DNA of 64,000 bases, from positions 1 through 64,000 of the forward strand of contig NW_027476742.1 in the NCBI RefSeq assembly GCF_051020955.1, in the 5' to 3' direction. The position numbers were made by a program, and so were the translations under genes. Below are positions 39,940 through 55,183 of the stretch, one piece after another. The stretch is from Megalopta genalis (taxonomy: Eukaryota; Arthropoda; Insecta; Hymenoptera; Halictidae). The notes beneath the pieces were generated by a model, which made no database searches, was not told the DNA's origin, and saw only the letters and a list, made by a program, of their open reading frames with translations. Position 1 is the first letter of the stretch. Every line of letters starts with the position of its first letter.

Positions 39940-42900
39940 ATTTGTAGCTAAACCATTTGTTTTGCATGGATTTGAAGCTAAGCCTTCTACTTCGCATTCA
40001 TTTGAAGCTAAATCATTTGTTTCGCATGGATTTGAATCTATGCATTGTCCTTCGAATTGATTTGCAGCTAAATCATGTGTTTCGTATGGATTTGATGCTA
40101 AACCTTCTACATCGCATTGATTTGAAGCTAAACCTACTATATTCTATTGATTTGAAGCTAAACCTTCTACCTCTTATTGATTTGAAGCTAAACCTTCTAC
40201 ATCGCATTGATTTGAAGATAAATCGTGTGTTTCGCATGGATTTGAAGCTAACTCGTTAGTTTCGCATGCAGTTGTAGCTAAGTAATGTATATCACAAGTA
40301 TTTGTAGCTAAACCATTTGTTTCGCATGGATTTGGAGCTACGCCTTTTACTTCGCATTGATTTGAAGCTAAATTATTTGTTTCGCATCGAATTGAAGCTA
40401 CCTCGTTTGTTCCTCCAGCTTTTGAAGCTATATCACTTATATCGCAAGTATTTGAAGATAAATCATATGTGTCGCATGGTTTTGAAGCTGAACCTTCTAC
40501 ATCGCATTGATTTGAAGCTAAATCTTGTGTATCGCATGGATTTGAAGCTAAACCTTCTACATCACATTGATTTGCAGCTAAATCATGTGTTTCGCATGGA
40601 TTTGAAGCTAACTCGTTCGTTTAGCCTGCAGTTGAATCTACATCACTTATATCGCAAGTGTTTGAAGCTAAATCATGTGTATCGTGTGGATTTTGAAGCT
40701 AACTCGTTTGATTAGTCTGCATTTGAAGCTATATCACTTATACCCCAAGTGTTTGAAGCTAAATCATTTGTTTCGCGTGGATTTGAAGCTAAACCTTCTA
40801 CATCGCATTGATTAGAAGCTAAATCATGTGTCGCGCATGGATTTGAAGCTAACTCGTTCGTTGCGCATGCAGTTAAATCTAAATAACGTATATCACAAGT
40901 ATTTGAAGCTACACCATTTGATTCGCATGGATTTGAAGATAAGCTTTCTACTTCGCATTAATTGGAAGATAAATCACGTGTTTTGCATGGATTCGAAGCT
41001 AAACCTTCTACATCGCATTGATTTGAAGCTAAATCATGTGTTTCGCATGCAGTTGAAGCTAAGTCATGTCTTTCACAAGTATTTGAATATGAACCATTTG
41101 AATTGCATTGATTTGAACCCGAGCCTACTACTTCGCACTGATTTGCAGCTAAATAATGTGTTTCTCATGGATTTGAAGCTAAACCTTCTACATTGAATTG
41201 ATTTGCAGCTGACTCATGTGTTTCGCATGGATTTGAAGCTAACTCGTTCGTTTCTCCTGTATTCGAAGCTATATCACTTATATCGCAAGTATTTGAAGCT
41301 AAATCATGTGTTACGCTTGAATTTGAAGCTAAACCTTCTACATCGCATTGATTTGAAGCTAAATCATGTGTCTCGCATGGAATTGAAACTACCTCGATTG
41401 TTCCTGCAGCTTTTGAAGCTATATCACTTATATCGCAAGTATTTGAAGCTAAATCATATGTGTCGCATGGATTTGAAGCTGAACCTACTACATCGCATTG
41501 ATTTGAAGCTAAATCTTGTGTATCGCATGGATTTGAAGCTAAACCTTCTACATCGCATTGATTTGAAGCTAAATCATGTGAATCACATGGATTTGAAGCT
41601 AACTCGTTCGTTTCGCATGCAGTTGTAGCTAAATGATGTATATCACAAGTATTTGTAGCTAAACCATTTGTTTTGCATGGATTTGAAGCTAAGCCTTCTA
41701 CTTCGCATTCATTTGAAGCTAAATCATTTGCTTCGTATGGATTTGAAGCTAAACCTTCTACATCGCATTGATTTGAAGCTAAACCTACTATATTCTATTG
41801 ATTTGAAGCTAAACCTACTATATTCTATTGATTTGAAGCTAAACCTTCTACCTCTTATTGATATGAACCTAAACCTTCTACATCGCATGGATTTGAAGCT
41901 AAGCCTTCTACTTCGCATTCATTTGAAGCTAAATCATTTGTTTCGCATGGATTTGAATCTATGCATTGTCCTTCGAATTGATTTGCAGCTAAATCATGTG
42001 TTTCGTATGGATTTGATGCTAAACCTTCTACATCGCATTGATTTGAAGCTAAACCTACTATATTCTATTGATTTGAAGCTAAACCTTCTACCTCTTATTG
42101 ATTTGAAGCTAAACCTTCTACATCGCATTGATTTGAAGATAAATCGTGTGTTTCGCATGGATTTGAAGCTAACTCGTTAGTTTCGCATGCACTTGTAGCT
42201 AAGTAATGTATATCACAAGTATTTGTAGCTAAACCATTTGTTTCGCATGGATTTGGAGCTACGCCTTCTACTTCGCATTGATTTGAAGCTAAATCATTTG
42301 TTTCGCATCGAATTGAAGCTACCTCGTTTGTTCCTCCAGCTTTTGAAGCTATATCACTTATATCGCAAGTATTTGAAGATAAATCATATGTGTCGCATGG
42401 TTTTGAAGCTGAACCTTCTACATCGCATTGATTTGAAGCTAAATCTTGTGTATCGCATGGATTTGAAGCTAAACCTTCTACATCACATTGATTTGCAGCT
42501 AAATCATGTGTTTCGCATGGATTTGAAGCTAACTCGTTCGTTTAGCCTGCAGTTGAATCTACATCACTTATATCGCAAGTGTTTGAAGCTAAATCATGTG
42601 TATCGTGTGGATTTTGAAGCTAACTCGTTTGATTAGTCTGCATTTGAAGCTATATCACTTATACCCCAAGTGTTTGAAGCTAAATCATTTGTTTCGCGTG
42701 GATTTGAAGCTAAACCTTCTACATCGCATTGATTAGAAGCTAAATCATGTGTCGCGCATGGATTTGAAGCTAACTCGTTCGTTGCGCATGCAGTTAAATC
42801 TAAATAACGTATATCACAAGTATTTGAAGCTACACCATTTGATTCGCATGGATTTGAAGATAAGCTTTCTACTTCGCATTAATTGGAAGATAAATCACGT

Positions 42901-44870
42901 GTTTTGCATGGATTCGAAGCTAAACCTTCTACATCGCATTGATTTGAAGCTAAATCATGTGTTTCGCATGCAGTTGAAGCTAAGTCATGTCTTTCACAAG
43001 TATTTGAATATGAACCATTTGAATTGCATTGATTTGAACCCGAGCCTACTACTTCGCACTGATTTGCAGCTAAATAATGTGTTTCTCATGGATTTGAAGC
43101 TAAACCTTCTACATTGAATTGATTTGCAGCTGACTCATGTGTTTCGCATGGATTTGAAGCTAACTCGTTCGTTTCTCCTGTATTCGAAGCTATATCACTT
43201 ATATCGCAAGTATTTGAAGCTAAATCATGTGTTACGCTTGAATTTGAAGCTAAACCTTCTACATCGCATTGATTTGAAGCTAAATCATGTGTCTCGCATG
43301 GAATTGAAACTACCTCGATTGTTCCTGCAGCTTTTGAAGCTATATCACTTATATCGCAAGTATTTGAAGCTAAATCATATGTGTCGCATGGATTTGAAGC
43401 TGAACCTACTACATCGCATTGATTTGAAGCTAAATCTTGTGTATCGCATGGATTTGAAGCTAAACCTTCTACATCGCATTGATTTGAAGCTAAATCATGT
43501 GAATCGCATGGATTTGAAGCTAACTCGTTCGTTTCGCATGCAGTTGTAGCTAAATGATGTATATCACAAGTATTTGTAGCTAAACCATTTGTTTTGCATG
43601 GATTTGAAGCTAAGCCTTCTACTTCGCATTCATTTGAAGCTAAATCATTTGCTTCGTATGGATTTGAAGCTAAACCTTCTACATCGCATTGATTTGAAGC
43701 TAAACCTACTATATTCTATTGATTTGAAGCTAAACCTACTATATTCTATTGATTTGAAGCTAAACCTTCTACCTCTTATTGACATGAACCTAAACCTTCT
43801 ACATCGCATGGATTTGAAGCTAAGCCTTCTACTTCGCATTCATTTGAAGCTAAATCATTTGTTTCGCATGGATTTGAATCTATGCATTGTCCTTCGAATT
43901 GATTTGCAGCTAAATCATGTGTTTCGTATGGATTTGATGCTAAACCTTCTACATCGCATTGATTTGAAGCTAAACCTACTATATTCTATTGATTTGAAGC
44001 TAAACCTTCTACCTCTTATTGATTTGAAGCTAAACCTTCTACATCGCATTGATTTGAAGATAAATCGTGTGTTTCGCATGGATTTGAAGCTAACTCGTTA
44101 GTTTCGCATGCACTTGTAGCTAAGTAATGTATATCACAAGTATTTGTAGCTAAACCATTTGTTTCGCATGGATTTGGAGCTACGCCGTCTACTTCGCATT
44201 GATTTGAAGCTAAATCATTTGTTTCGCATCGAATTGAAGCTACCTCGTTTGTTCCTCCAGCTTTTGAAGCTATATCACTTATATCGCAAGTATTTGAAGA
44301 TAAATCATATGTGTCGCATGGTTTTGAAGCTGAACCTTCTACATCGCATTGATTTGAAGCTAAATCTTGTGTATCGCATGGATTTGAAGCTAAACCTTCT
44401 ACATCACATTGATTTGCAGCTAAATCATGTGTTTCGCATGGATTTGAAGCTAACTCGTTCGTTTAGCCTGCAGTTGAATCTACATCACTTATATCGCAAG
44501 TGTTTGAAGCTAAATCATGTGTATCGTGTGGATTTTGAAGCTAACTCGTTTGATTAGTCTGCATTTGAAGCTATATCACTTATACCCCAAGTGTTTGAAG
44601 CTAAATCATTTGTTTCGCGTGGATTTGAAGCTAAACCTTCTACATCGCATTGATTAGAAGCTAAATCATGTGTCGCGCATGGATTTGAAGCTAACTCGTT
44701 CGTTGCGCATGCAGTTAAATCTAAATAACGTATATCACAAGTATTTGAAGCTACACCATTTGATTCGCATGGAATTGAAGATAAGCTTTCTACTTCGCAT
44801 TAATTGGAAGATAAATCACGTGTTTTGCATGGATTCGAAGCTAAACCTTCTACATCGCATTGATTAGAAG
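39940..44870. repeat. Higher-order repeat family A, second array
   Basis: The GGATTTGGAGCTACG marker recurs at about 40,317, 42,238 and 44,159, spaced 1,921 bp apart. The leading part from 39,940 corresponds to the tail of a preceding copy. Sequence is close to the first array, about 22 kb away or more, but the second array has its own shared differences: GATATGAACCTAAACC near 41,862 and GCACTTGTAGC near 42,190 and 44,110. The last copy breaks off near 44,870. Confidence 0.92.
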
Positions 44871-44879
44871 TTAAATCAT

Positions 44880-46000
44880 GTGTCGCGCATGGATTTGAAG
44901 CTAACTCGTTAGTTTCGCATGCAGTTGTAGCTAAATAATGTATATCACAAGTATTCGTAGCTAAACCATTTGTTTTGCATGGATTTGAAGCTACTCCTTC
45001 TACTTCGCATTGATTTGAAGCTAAATCATATGTGTCGCATGGATTTGAAGCTGAACCTTCTACATCGCATTGATTTGAAGCTAAATCTTGTGTATCGCAT
45101 GGATTTGAAGCTAAACCTTCTACATCACACTGATTTGCAGCTAAATTATGTGTTTCGCATGGGTTTGAAGCTAACTCGTTCGTTTCGCCTGCAGTTGAAC
45201 CTACATCACTTATATCGCAAGTAATTGAAGCTAAATCATGTGTATCGCGTGGATTTTGAAGCTAACTCGTTTGATTAGTCTGCATTTGAAGCTATATCAC
45301 TTATACCCCAAGTGTTTGAAACTAACTCATTTGTTTCGCGTGGATTTGAAGCTAAACCTTCTACATCGCATTTATTTGAAGCTAAATCTTGTGTATCGCA
45401 TGGATTTGAAGCTAAACCTTTCACATCACATTGATTTGCAGCTAAATCATGTGTATCGCGTGGATTTTGAAGCTAACTCGTTTGATTAGTCTGCATTTGA
45501 AGCCATATCACTTATACCCCAAGTGTTTGAAACTAAATCATTTGTTTCGCGTGGATTTGAAGCTAAACCTTCTACATCGCATTGATTAGAATTTAAATCA
45601 TGTGTCGCGCATGGATTTGAAGCTAACTCGTTAGTTTCGCATGCAGTTGTAGCTAAATAATGTATATCACAAGTATTCGTAGCTAAACCATTTGTTTTGC
45701 ATGGATTTGAAGCTATTCCTTCTACTTCGCATTGATTTGAAGCTAAATCATATGTGTCGCATGGATTTGAAGCTGAACCTTCTACATCGCATTGATTTGA
45801 AGCTAAATCTTGTGTATCGCATGGATTTGAAGCTAAACCTTCTACATCGCATTGATTTGCAGCTAAATCATGTGTTTCGCATGGATTTGAAACTAACTCG
45901 TTCGTTGCGCATGCAGTTAAATCTAAATTACGTATATCACAAGTATTTGTAGCTAAACCATTTGTTTCGCATGGATTTGAATCTAAGCCTTGTACTTCGA
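44880..46000. repeat. 722-bp tandem duplication (24 units plus two 31-bp-unit bases)
   Basis: Bases 44,970 onward recur at 45,692 onward. The offset of 722 is 720 plus the two 31-bp units near 45,252 and 45,465. Confidence 0.82.
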
Positions 46001-49000
46001 GTTGATTTGAAGCTAAATCATGTGTTTCGCATGGATTTGAAGCTAACTCGTTCGTTTAACATGCAGTTACATCTAAATAACGTATATCACAAGGATTTGT
46101 GGCTAAACCATTTGATTCGCATGGATTTGAAGATAAGCCTTTTACTTCGCATTAATTGGAAGATAAATCACGTGTTTTGCATGGATTTGAATCTAAACCT
46201 TCTACATCGCATTGATTTGAAGCTAAATCATGTGTATCGCATGCAGTTGAAGCTAAATCATGTCTTTCACAAGTATTTGAAGATGAACCATTTGAATTGC
46301 ATTGATTTGAACCCGAGCCTTCTACTTCGCACTGATTTGCAGCTAAATAATGTGTTTCTCATGGATTTGAAGCTAAACCTTCTACATTGAATTGATTTGC
46401 AGCTGAGTCATGTGTTTCGCATGGATTTGAAGCTAACTCGATCGTTTCGCCTGTGTTCGAAGCTATATCACTTATATCGCAAGTATTTGAAGCTAAATCA
46501 TGTGTTACGCTTGAATTTGAAGCTAAACCTTCCACATCGCATTGATTTGAAGCTAAATCATGTGTCTCGCATGGAATTGAAACTACCTCGTTTGTTCCTA
46601 CAGCTTTTGAAGCTATATCACTTATATCGCAAGTATTTGAAGCTAAATCATATGTGTCGCATGGTTTTGAAGCTGAACCTACTACATCGCATTGATTTGA
46701 AGCTAAATCTTGTGTATCGCATGGATTTGAAGTTTAACTTTCCACATCGCATTGATTTGAAGCTAAAGCATGTATATAGCGTGGATTTGAAGCTAACTCG
46801 TTTGTTTCGCATGCAGTTGTAGCTAAATAATGTATATCACAAGCATTTGTAGCTAAACCATTTGTTTTGCATGGATTTGAAGCTAAGCCTTCTACTTCGC
46901 ATTCATTTGAAGCTAAATCATTTGTTTCGCATGGATTTGAATCTACGCATTGTACTTCGAATTGATTTGAAGCTAAATCATGTGTTTCGTATGGATTTGA
47001 AGCTGAACCTTCTACATCGCGTTGATTTGAAGCTAAATCATGTGTCTCGCATGGAATTGAAGCTAGCTCGTTTGTTCCTACAGCTTTTGAAGCTATATCA
47101 CTTATATCGCAAGTATTTGAAGCTTAATCATATGTGTCGCATGGATTTGAAGCTGAACCTACTACATCGCATTGATTTGAAGCTAAATCTTGTGTAAGGC
47201 ATGGATTTGAAGCGAAACCTTCTACATCGCATTGATTTGAAGCTAAATCATGTGTATCGCATGGATTTGATGTTAACTCGTTTGTTTCGCATGCAGTTGT
47301 AGTTAAATAATGTTTATCACAAGTATTTGTAGTTAAACCATTTGTTTTGCATGGATTTGAACCAAGCCTTCTACTTCGCATTCATTTGAAGCTAAATCAT
47401 TTGTTTCGCATGGATTTGAATCTAAGCCTTGTCCTTCGAATTGATTTGAATCTAAATCATGTGTGTCGTATGGATTTGAATCTATACCTTCTACTTCGCA
47501 TTTATTTGAAGCTAAACCTTCTATATTCTATTGATTTGAAGCTAAACCATCTACCTCTTGTTGATTTGAAGCTAAACCTTCTACATCGCATTGATTTGCA
47601 GCTAAATCATGTGTTTCGCATGGATTTGAAACTAACTCGTTCGTTGCGCATGCAGTTAAATCTAAATTACGTATATCACAAGTATTTGTAGCTAAACCAT
47701 TTGTTTCGCATGGATTTGAATCTAAGCCTTGTACTTCGAGTTGATTTGAAGCTAAATCATGTGTTTCGCATGGATTTGAAGCTAACTCGTTCGTTTAACG
47801 TGCAGTTAAATCTAAATAACGTATATCACAAGGATTTGTGGCTAAACCATTTGATTCGCATGGATTTGAAGATAAGCCTTTTACTTCGCATTAATTGGAA
47901 GATAAATCACGTGTTTTGCATGGATTTGAATCTAAACCTTCTACATCGCATTGATTTGAAGCTAAATCATGTGTATCGCATGCAGTTGAAGCTAAATCAT
48001 GTCTTTCACAAGTATTTGAAGATGAACCATTTGAATTGCATTGATTTGAACCCGAGCCTTCTACTTCGCACTGATTTGCAGCTAAATAATGTGTTTCTCA
48101 TGGATTTGAAGCTAAACCTTCTACATTGAATTGATTTGCAGCTGAGTCATGTGTTTCGCATGGATTTGAAGCTAACTCGATCGTTTCGCCTGTGTTCGAA
48201 GCTATATCACTTATATCGCAAGTATTTGAAGCTAAATCATGTGTTACGCTTGAATTTGAAGCTAAACCTTCCACATCGCATTGATTTGAAGCTAAATCAT
48301 GTGTCTCGTATGGAATTGAAACTACCTCGTTTGTTCCTACAGCTTTTGAAGCTATATCACTTATATCGCAAGTATTTGAAGCTAAATCATATGTGTCGCA
48401 TGGTTTTGAAGCTGAACCTACTACATCGCATTGATTTGAAGCTAAATCTTGTGTATCGCATGGATTTGAAGCTTAACTTTCCACATCGCATTGATTTGAA
48501 GCTAAAGCATGTATATAGCGTGGATTTGAAGCTAACTCGTTTGTTTCGCATGCAGTTGTAGCTAAATAATGTATATCACAAGCATTTGTAGCTAAACCAT
48601 TTGTTTTGCATGGATTTGAAGCTAAGCCTTCTACTTCGCATTCATTTGAAGCTAAATCATTTGTTTCGCATGGATTTGAATCTAAGCATTGTACTTCGAA
48701 TTGATTTGAAGCTAAATCATGTGTTTCGTATGGATTTGAAGCTGAACCTTCTACATCGCGTTGATTTGAAGCTAAATCATGTGTCTCGCATGGAATTGAA
48801 GCTAGCTCGTTTGTTCCTACAGCTTTTGAAGCTATATCACTTATATCGCAAGTATTTGAAGCTTAATCATATGTGTCGCATGGATTTGAAGCTGAACCTA
48901 CTACATCGCATTGATTTGAAGCTAAATCTTGTGTATGGCATGGATTTGAAGCGAAACCTTCTACATCGCATTGATTTGAAGCTAAATCATGTGTATCGCA

Positions 49001-49230
49001 TGGATTTGATGTTAACTCGTTTGTTTCGCATGCAGTTGTAGTTAAATAATGTTTATCACAAGTATTTGTAGTTAAACCATTTGTTTTGCATGGATTTGAA
49101 GCCAAGCCTTCTACTTCGCATTCATTTGAAGCTAAATCATTTGTTTCGCATGGATTTGAATCTAAGCCTTGTCCTTCGAATTGATTTGAATCTAAATCAT
49201 GTGTGTCGTATGGATTTGAATCTATACCTT
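45962..49230. repeat. Higher-order repeat family E (1,739 bp), two copies
   Basis: Bases 45,962, 46,397 and 46,862 recur at 47,701, 48,136 and 48,601, all at offset 1,739. That is 58 units minus the base lost in GAACCAAGCC near 47,361. Copy 2 ends near 49,230. A further 840-bp offset relation joins 49,050-49,230 to 49,890-50,070. Confidence 0.88.
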
Positions 49231-50069
49231 CTACATCGCATTGATTTGAAGATAAATCGTGTGTTTCGCATGGATTTGAAGCTAAATCGTTAGTTTCGCA
49301 TGCAGTTGTAGCTAAATAACGTATATCACAAGTATTCGTAGCTAAACCATTTGTTTTGCATTGATTTGAAGCTACGCCTTCTACTTCGCATTGATTTGAA
49401 GCTAAATCATGTGTTTCGCATGGAATTGAAGCCACCTCGTTTGTTCCTCCAGCTTTTGAAGGTATATCACTTATATCGCAAGTATTTGAAGCTAAATCAT
49501 ATGTGTCGCATGGATTTGAAGCTGAACCTTCTACATCGCATTGATTTGAAGCTAAATCTTGTGTATCGCATGGATTTGAAGCTAAACCTTCTACATCACA
49601 TTGATTTGCAGCTAAATCATGTGTTTCGCATGGATTTGAATCTAAGCCTTGTCCTTCGAATTGATTTGAAGCTAAATCTTGTGTTTCGAATGGATTTGAA
49701 GCTAAACCTTCTACATCGCATTGATTTAAAACTAAACCAACTACATTCTATTGATTTGAAGCTAAACCTTCTACCTCTTATTGTTTTGAAGCTAAACCTT
49801 CTACATCGCATTGATTTGAAGCTAAATCATGTGTATCGCATGGATTTGATGTTAACTCGTTTGTTTCGCATGCAGTTGTAGCTAAATAATGTTTATCACA
49901 AGTATTTGTAGTTAAACCATTTGTTTTGCATGGATTTGAAGCCAAGCCTTCTACTTCGCATTCATTTGAAGCTAAATCATTTGTTTCGCATGGATTTGAA
50001 TCTAAGCCTTGTCCTTCGAATTGATTTGAATCTAAATCATGTGTGTCGTATGGATTTGAATCTAAACCT

Positions 50070-51470
50070 TCTACTTCGCATTTATTAGAAGCTAAACCTT
50101 CTATATTCTATTGATTTGAAGCTAAACCATCTACCTCTTGTTGATTTGAAGCTAAACCTTCTACATCGCATTGATTTGAAGATAAATCGTGTGTTTCGCA
50201 CGGATTTGAAGCTAAATCGTTAGTTTCGCATGCAGTTGTAGCTAAATAATGTATATCACAAGTATTCGTAGCTAAACCATTTGTTTTGCATGGATTTGCA
50301 GCTAAACCTTCTACATAGCATTGATTTGAAGCTAAATCATGTGTTTCGCATGGAATTGAAGCAACGTCGTTTGTTCCTCCAGCTTTTCAAGCTATATCAC
50401 TTATATAGCAAGTATTTGAAGCTAATTCATATGTGTCGCATGGATTTGAAGCTAAACCTTCTACATCGCATTGATTTGAAGCTAAAGCATGTATATAGCA
50501 TGGATTTGAAGCTGAACCTACTACATCGCATTGATTTGAAGCTAAATCTTGTGTATCGCATGGATTTGAAGCTAAACCTTCTACATCGTATTGATTTGAA
50601 GCTAAATCATTTGTTTCGCATGGATTTGAATCTAAGCCTTGTCCATCGAATTGATTTGAAGGTAAATCATGTGTTTCGTATGGATTTGAAGCTAAACCTT
50701 CTACATCGCATTGATTTGAAGCTAAACCTTCTACATTCTATTTGTTTGAAGCTAAACATTCTACCTCTTATTGTTTTGAAGCTAAACCTTCTACATCGCA
50801 TTGACTTGCAGCTAAATCATGTCTTTTGCATGGGTTTGATGCTAACTCGTTTGTTTCCCCTGCATTTGAAGCTATATCAGTTATATCAGAAGTATCTGAT
50901 GCTAAATCATTTGTTTCGCATGGATTTGAAGCTAATCCTTCTACATCCCATTGATTTGAAGCTAAACCTTCTCCATCGCACTGATTTGAAGCTAAATCAT
51001 ATGTATCGCATGGATTTTGAAGCTAACAAGATTGATTAGTCTTCATTTGAAGCTATATCACTTACACCCCATGTGTTTGAAGCTATATCATTTGTTTCGC
51101 ATGGATTTGAAGCTAAATCTTCTTCATCGCATTGATTTGCAGCTAAATCATGTGTTTCGCATCGATTTGAAGCTAACTCGTTCGTTGCGCATGCAGTTAA
51201 ATCTAAATAACGTATATCACAAGTATTTGAAGCTAAACCATTTGATTCGCATGGATTTGAAGCTAAGCCTTCTACTTCGCATTAATTGGAAGATAAATCA
51301 CTTGTTTTGCATGGATTTGAAGCTAAACCTTCTACATCGCATTGATTTGAAGCTAAATCATGTGTTTCGCATGGATTTGAAGCTAACTCGTTCGTTTCGC
51401 CTGTATTCGAAGCTATATCACTTATATCGCATGGATTTGAAACTAACTCGTTCGGTTCGCCTGCAGTTGA
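50070..51470. repeat. 30-bp units without a clear local higher-order repeat
   Basis: Mixed unit types, including rare forms such as TCAGTTATATCAGAAG near 50,878. The + strand stays open in the DLKLN-type frame from 50,281 to 51,039. I see no long tandem duplication and no other feature. Confidence 0.55.
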
Positions 51471-53860
51471 ATCTACATGACTTATATCGCTAGTATTTGA
51501 AGCTAAATCATGTATATCGCGTGGATTTTGAAGCTAACTCGTTTGATTAGCCTTCATTTGAAGCTATATCACTTACACCACAAGTGTTTGAAACTATATC
51601 ATTTGTTACGCATGGATTTGAAGGTAAACCTTCTTCATCGCATTGATTTGCAGATAAATCATGTGTTTCGCATGGATTTGAAGCTAACTCGTTCGTTTCG
51701 CCTGTATTCGAAACTATATCACTTATATCGCAAGTATTTGAAGCTAAATCATGTGTTTCGTATGGATTTGAAGCTGAACCTTCTAAATCGCATTGATTTG
51801 AAGCTAAATCATGTGCATCGCATGGATTTGAAGTTAACTCGTTTGTTTCGCATGCAGTTGTAGCTAAATAATGTATATCACAAGTATTTGTAGTTAAACC
51901 ATTTGTTTCGCATGGATTTGAAGCTACGCCTTCTACTTCGCATTGATTTGAAGCTAAACCATTTGTTTCGCATGGAATTGAAGCCACCTCGTTTGTTCCT
52001 CCAGCTTTTGAAGCTATGTCACTTATATCGCATGGATTTAATGCTGAACCTACTACATCGCATTGATTTGAAGCTAAATCTTGTGTATCGCATGGATCTG
52101 AAGTTAAGCCTTCTACTTCGCATTGATTTGAAGATAAATCATTTCTTCGCATGGAATTGAAAATTCCTCGTTGTTCCTCCAGCTTTTGAAGCTATATCAC
52201 TTATATCGCAAGTATTTGAAGCTAAATCATATGTGTCGCATGGATTTGAAGCTGATCCTTCTACATCGCATTGATTTGAATCTAAATCTTGTGTATCGCA
52301 TGGGTTTGAAGCTAAACCTTCTACATCACATTGATTTGCAGCTAAATCATATGTTTCGCATGGATTTGAAGCTAACTCGTTCGTTTCGCCTGCAGTTGAA
52401 CCTACATCACTTATATCGCAAGTATTTGAAGCTTAATCATGTGTATCGCGTGGATTTTGAAGCTAACTCGTTTGATTAGTCTGCATTTGTAGCTATATCA
52501 CAGATACCCCAAGTGTTTGAAGCTAAATCATTTGTTTCGGGTGGATTTGAAGCTAAACCTTCTACATCGCATTGATTTACAGCTAAATCATGTGTTTCGC
52601 ATGGATTTGAGGCTAACTCGTTCGTTTCGCCTGCAGTTGAATCTACATCACTTATATCGCTAGTATTTGAAGCTAAATCATGTTTATCGCGTGGATTTTG
52701 AAGCTAACTCGTTTGATTAGTCTTCATTTGAAGCTATATCACTTACACCACAAGTGTTTGAAACTATATCATTTGTTTCGCATGGATTTGAAGGTAAACC
52801 TTCTTCATCGCATTGATTTGCAGATAAATCATGTGTTTCGCATGGATTTGAAGCTAACTCGTTCGTTTCGCCTGTATTCGAAACTATATCACTTATATCG
52901 CAAGTATTTGAAGCTAAATCATGTGTTTCGTATGGATTTGAAGCTGAACCTTCTACATCGCATTGATTTGAAGCTAAATCATGTGCATCGCATGGATTTG
53001 AAGTTAACTCGTTTGTTTCGCATGCAGTTGTAGCTAAATAATGTATATCACAAGCATTTGTAGTTAAACCATTTGTTTCGCATGGATTTGAAGCTACGCC
53101 TTCTACTTCGCATTGATTTGAAGCTATACCATTTGTTTCGCATGGAATTGAAGCCACCTCGTTTGTTCCTCCAGCTTTTGAAGCTATGTCACTTATATCG
53201 CATGGATTTAATGCTGAACATACTACATCGCATTGATTTGAAGCTAAATCTTGTGTATCGCATGGATCTGAAGTTAAGCCTTCTACTTCGCATTGATTTG
53301 AAGATAAATCATTTCTTCGCATGGAATTGAAAATTCCTCGTTTGTTCCTCCAGCTTTTGAAGCTATATCACTTATATCGCAAGTATTTGAAGCTAAATCA
53401 TATGTGTCGCATGGATTTGAAGCTGATCCTTCTACATCGCATTGATTTGAATCTAAATCTTGTGTATCGCATGGGTTTGAAACTAAACCTTCTACATCAC
53501 ATTGATTTGCAGCTAAATCATATGTTTCGCATGGATTTGAAGCTAACTCGTTCGTTTCGCCTGCAGTTGAACCTACATCACTTATATCGCAAGTATTGAA
53601 GCTTAATCATGTGTATCGCGTGGATTTGAAGCTAACTCGTTTGATTAGTCTGCATTTGTAGCTATATCACAGATACCCCAAGTGTTTGAAGCTAAATCAT
53701 TTGTTTCGGATGGATTTGAAGCTAAACCTTCTACATCGCATTGATTTGCAGCTAAATCATGTGTTTCGCATGGATTTGAGGCTAACTCGTTCGTTTCGCC
53801 TGCAGTTGAATCTACATCACTTATATCGCTAGTATTTGAAGCTAAATCATGTTTATCGCG
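51470..53860. repeat. Higher-order repeat family F (1,170 bp), two copies and a start of a third
   Basis: Bases 51,510-52,150 recur at 52,680-53,320 (offset 1,170, 39 units). Both copies contain a one-base deletion in CATTTCTTCGCATGG and the odd GAATTGAAAATTCCTCG unit. Copy 1 alone has a further lost T near 52,170. A third copy begins near 53,820 but soon diverges. Confidence 0.88.
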
Positions 53861-55183
53861 TGGATTTTGAAGCTAACTCGTTTGATTAGTCTTCATTTGA
53901 AGCTATATCACTTACACGCCAAGTGTTTGAAGCTATATCATTTGTTTCGCATGGATTTGAAGCTAAACCTTCTTCATCGCATTGATTTGCAGCTAAATCA
54001 TGTGTTTCGCATGGATTAGAAGCTAACTCGTTCGTTGCGCATGCAGTTAAATCTAAATAACGTATATCACAAGTATTTGAAGCTAAATCATGTGTATCGC
54101 ATGGATTTGAAGCTACGCCTTCTACTTCGCATTGATTTGAAGCTAAAGCATTTGTTTCGCATGGATTTGAATCTAAGCATTGTACTTCGATTTGATTTGA
54201 AGCTAAATCATGTGTTTCGTATGGATTTGAAGCTTGAACCTTCTACATCGCATTGATTTGAAGCTAAATCATGTGTATCGCATGGATTTGAAGTTAACTC
54301 GTTTGTTTCGCATGCAGTTGTAGCTAAATAATGTATATCACAAGTATTTGTAGTTAAACCATTTGTTTTGCATGGATTTGAAACCCAAGCCTTCTACTTC
54401 GCATTCATTTGAAGCTAAATCGTTTGTTTCGCATGGATTTGAATCTATGCCTTGTCCTTCGAATTGATTTGAATCTAAATCATGTGTGTCGTATGGATTT
54501 GAAGCTAAACCTTCTACATCGTATTTATTTGAAGCTAAACCTTCTATATTCCATTGATTTGAGGCTAAACCATCAACCTCTTATTGATTTGAAGCAAACC
54601 TTCTACATCGCATTGATTTGAAGATAAATCGTGTGTTTCGCATGGATTTGAAGCTAACTCGTTAGTTTCGCATGCAGTTGTAGCTAAATAATCTATATCA
54701 CAAGTATTTGTAGCTAAACCATTTGTTTCGCATGGATTTGAAGCTACGTCTTCTACTTCGCATTGATTTGAAGCTAAATCTTGTGTATCGCATGGATTTG
54801 AAGCTAAACCTTGTACATCACATTGATTTGCAGCTAAATCATGTGTTTCGCATAGATTTGAAGCTAACTCGTTCGTTTCGCCTCCTTTTGAAACTATGTC
54901 ACTTATATCGCAAGTATTTAAAACTAAATCATATGTGCCGCATGGATTTGAAGCCGAGCCTTCTACTTCGCATTCATCTGAAGCTAAATCATTTGTTTCG
55001 CATGGATTTGAATCTAAGCCTTGCCCTTCGAATTGATTTGAAGCTAAATCATGTGTTTCGTATTGATTTGAAGCTAAACCTTCTGCATCGCATTGATTTG
55101 AAGATAAATCGTGTGTTTCGCATAGATTTGAAGCTAACTCGTTAGATTCGCAAGCAGTTGTAGCTAAATAATGTATATCACAA

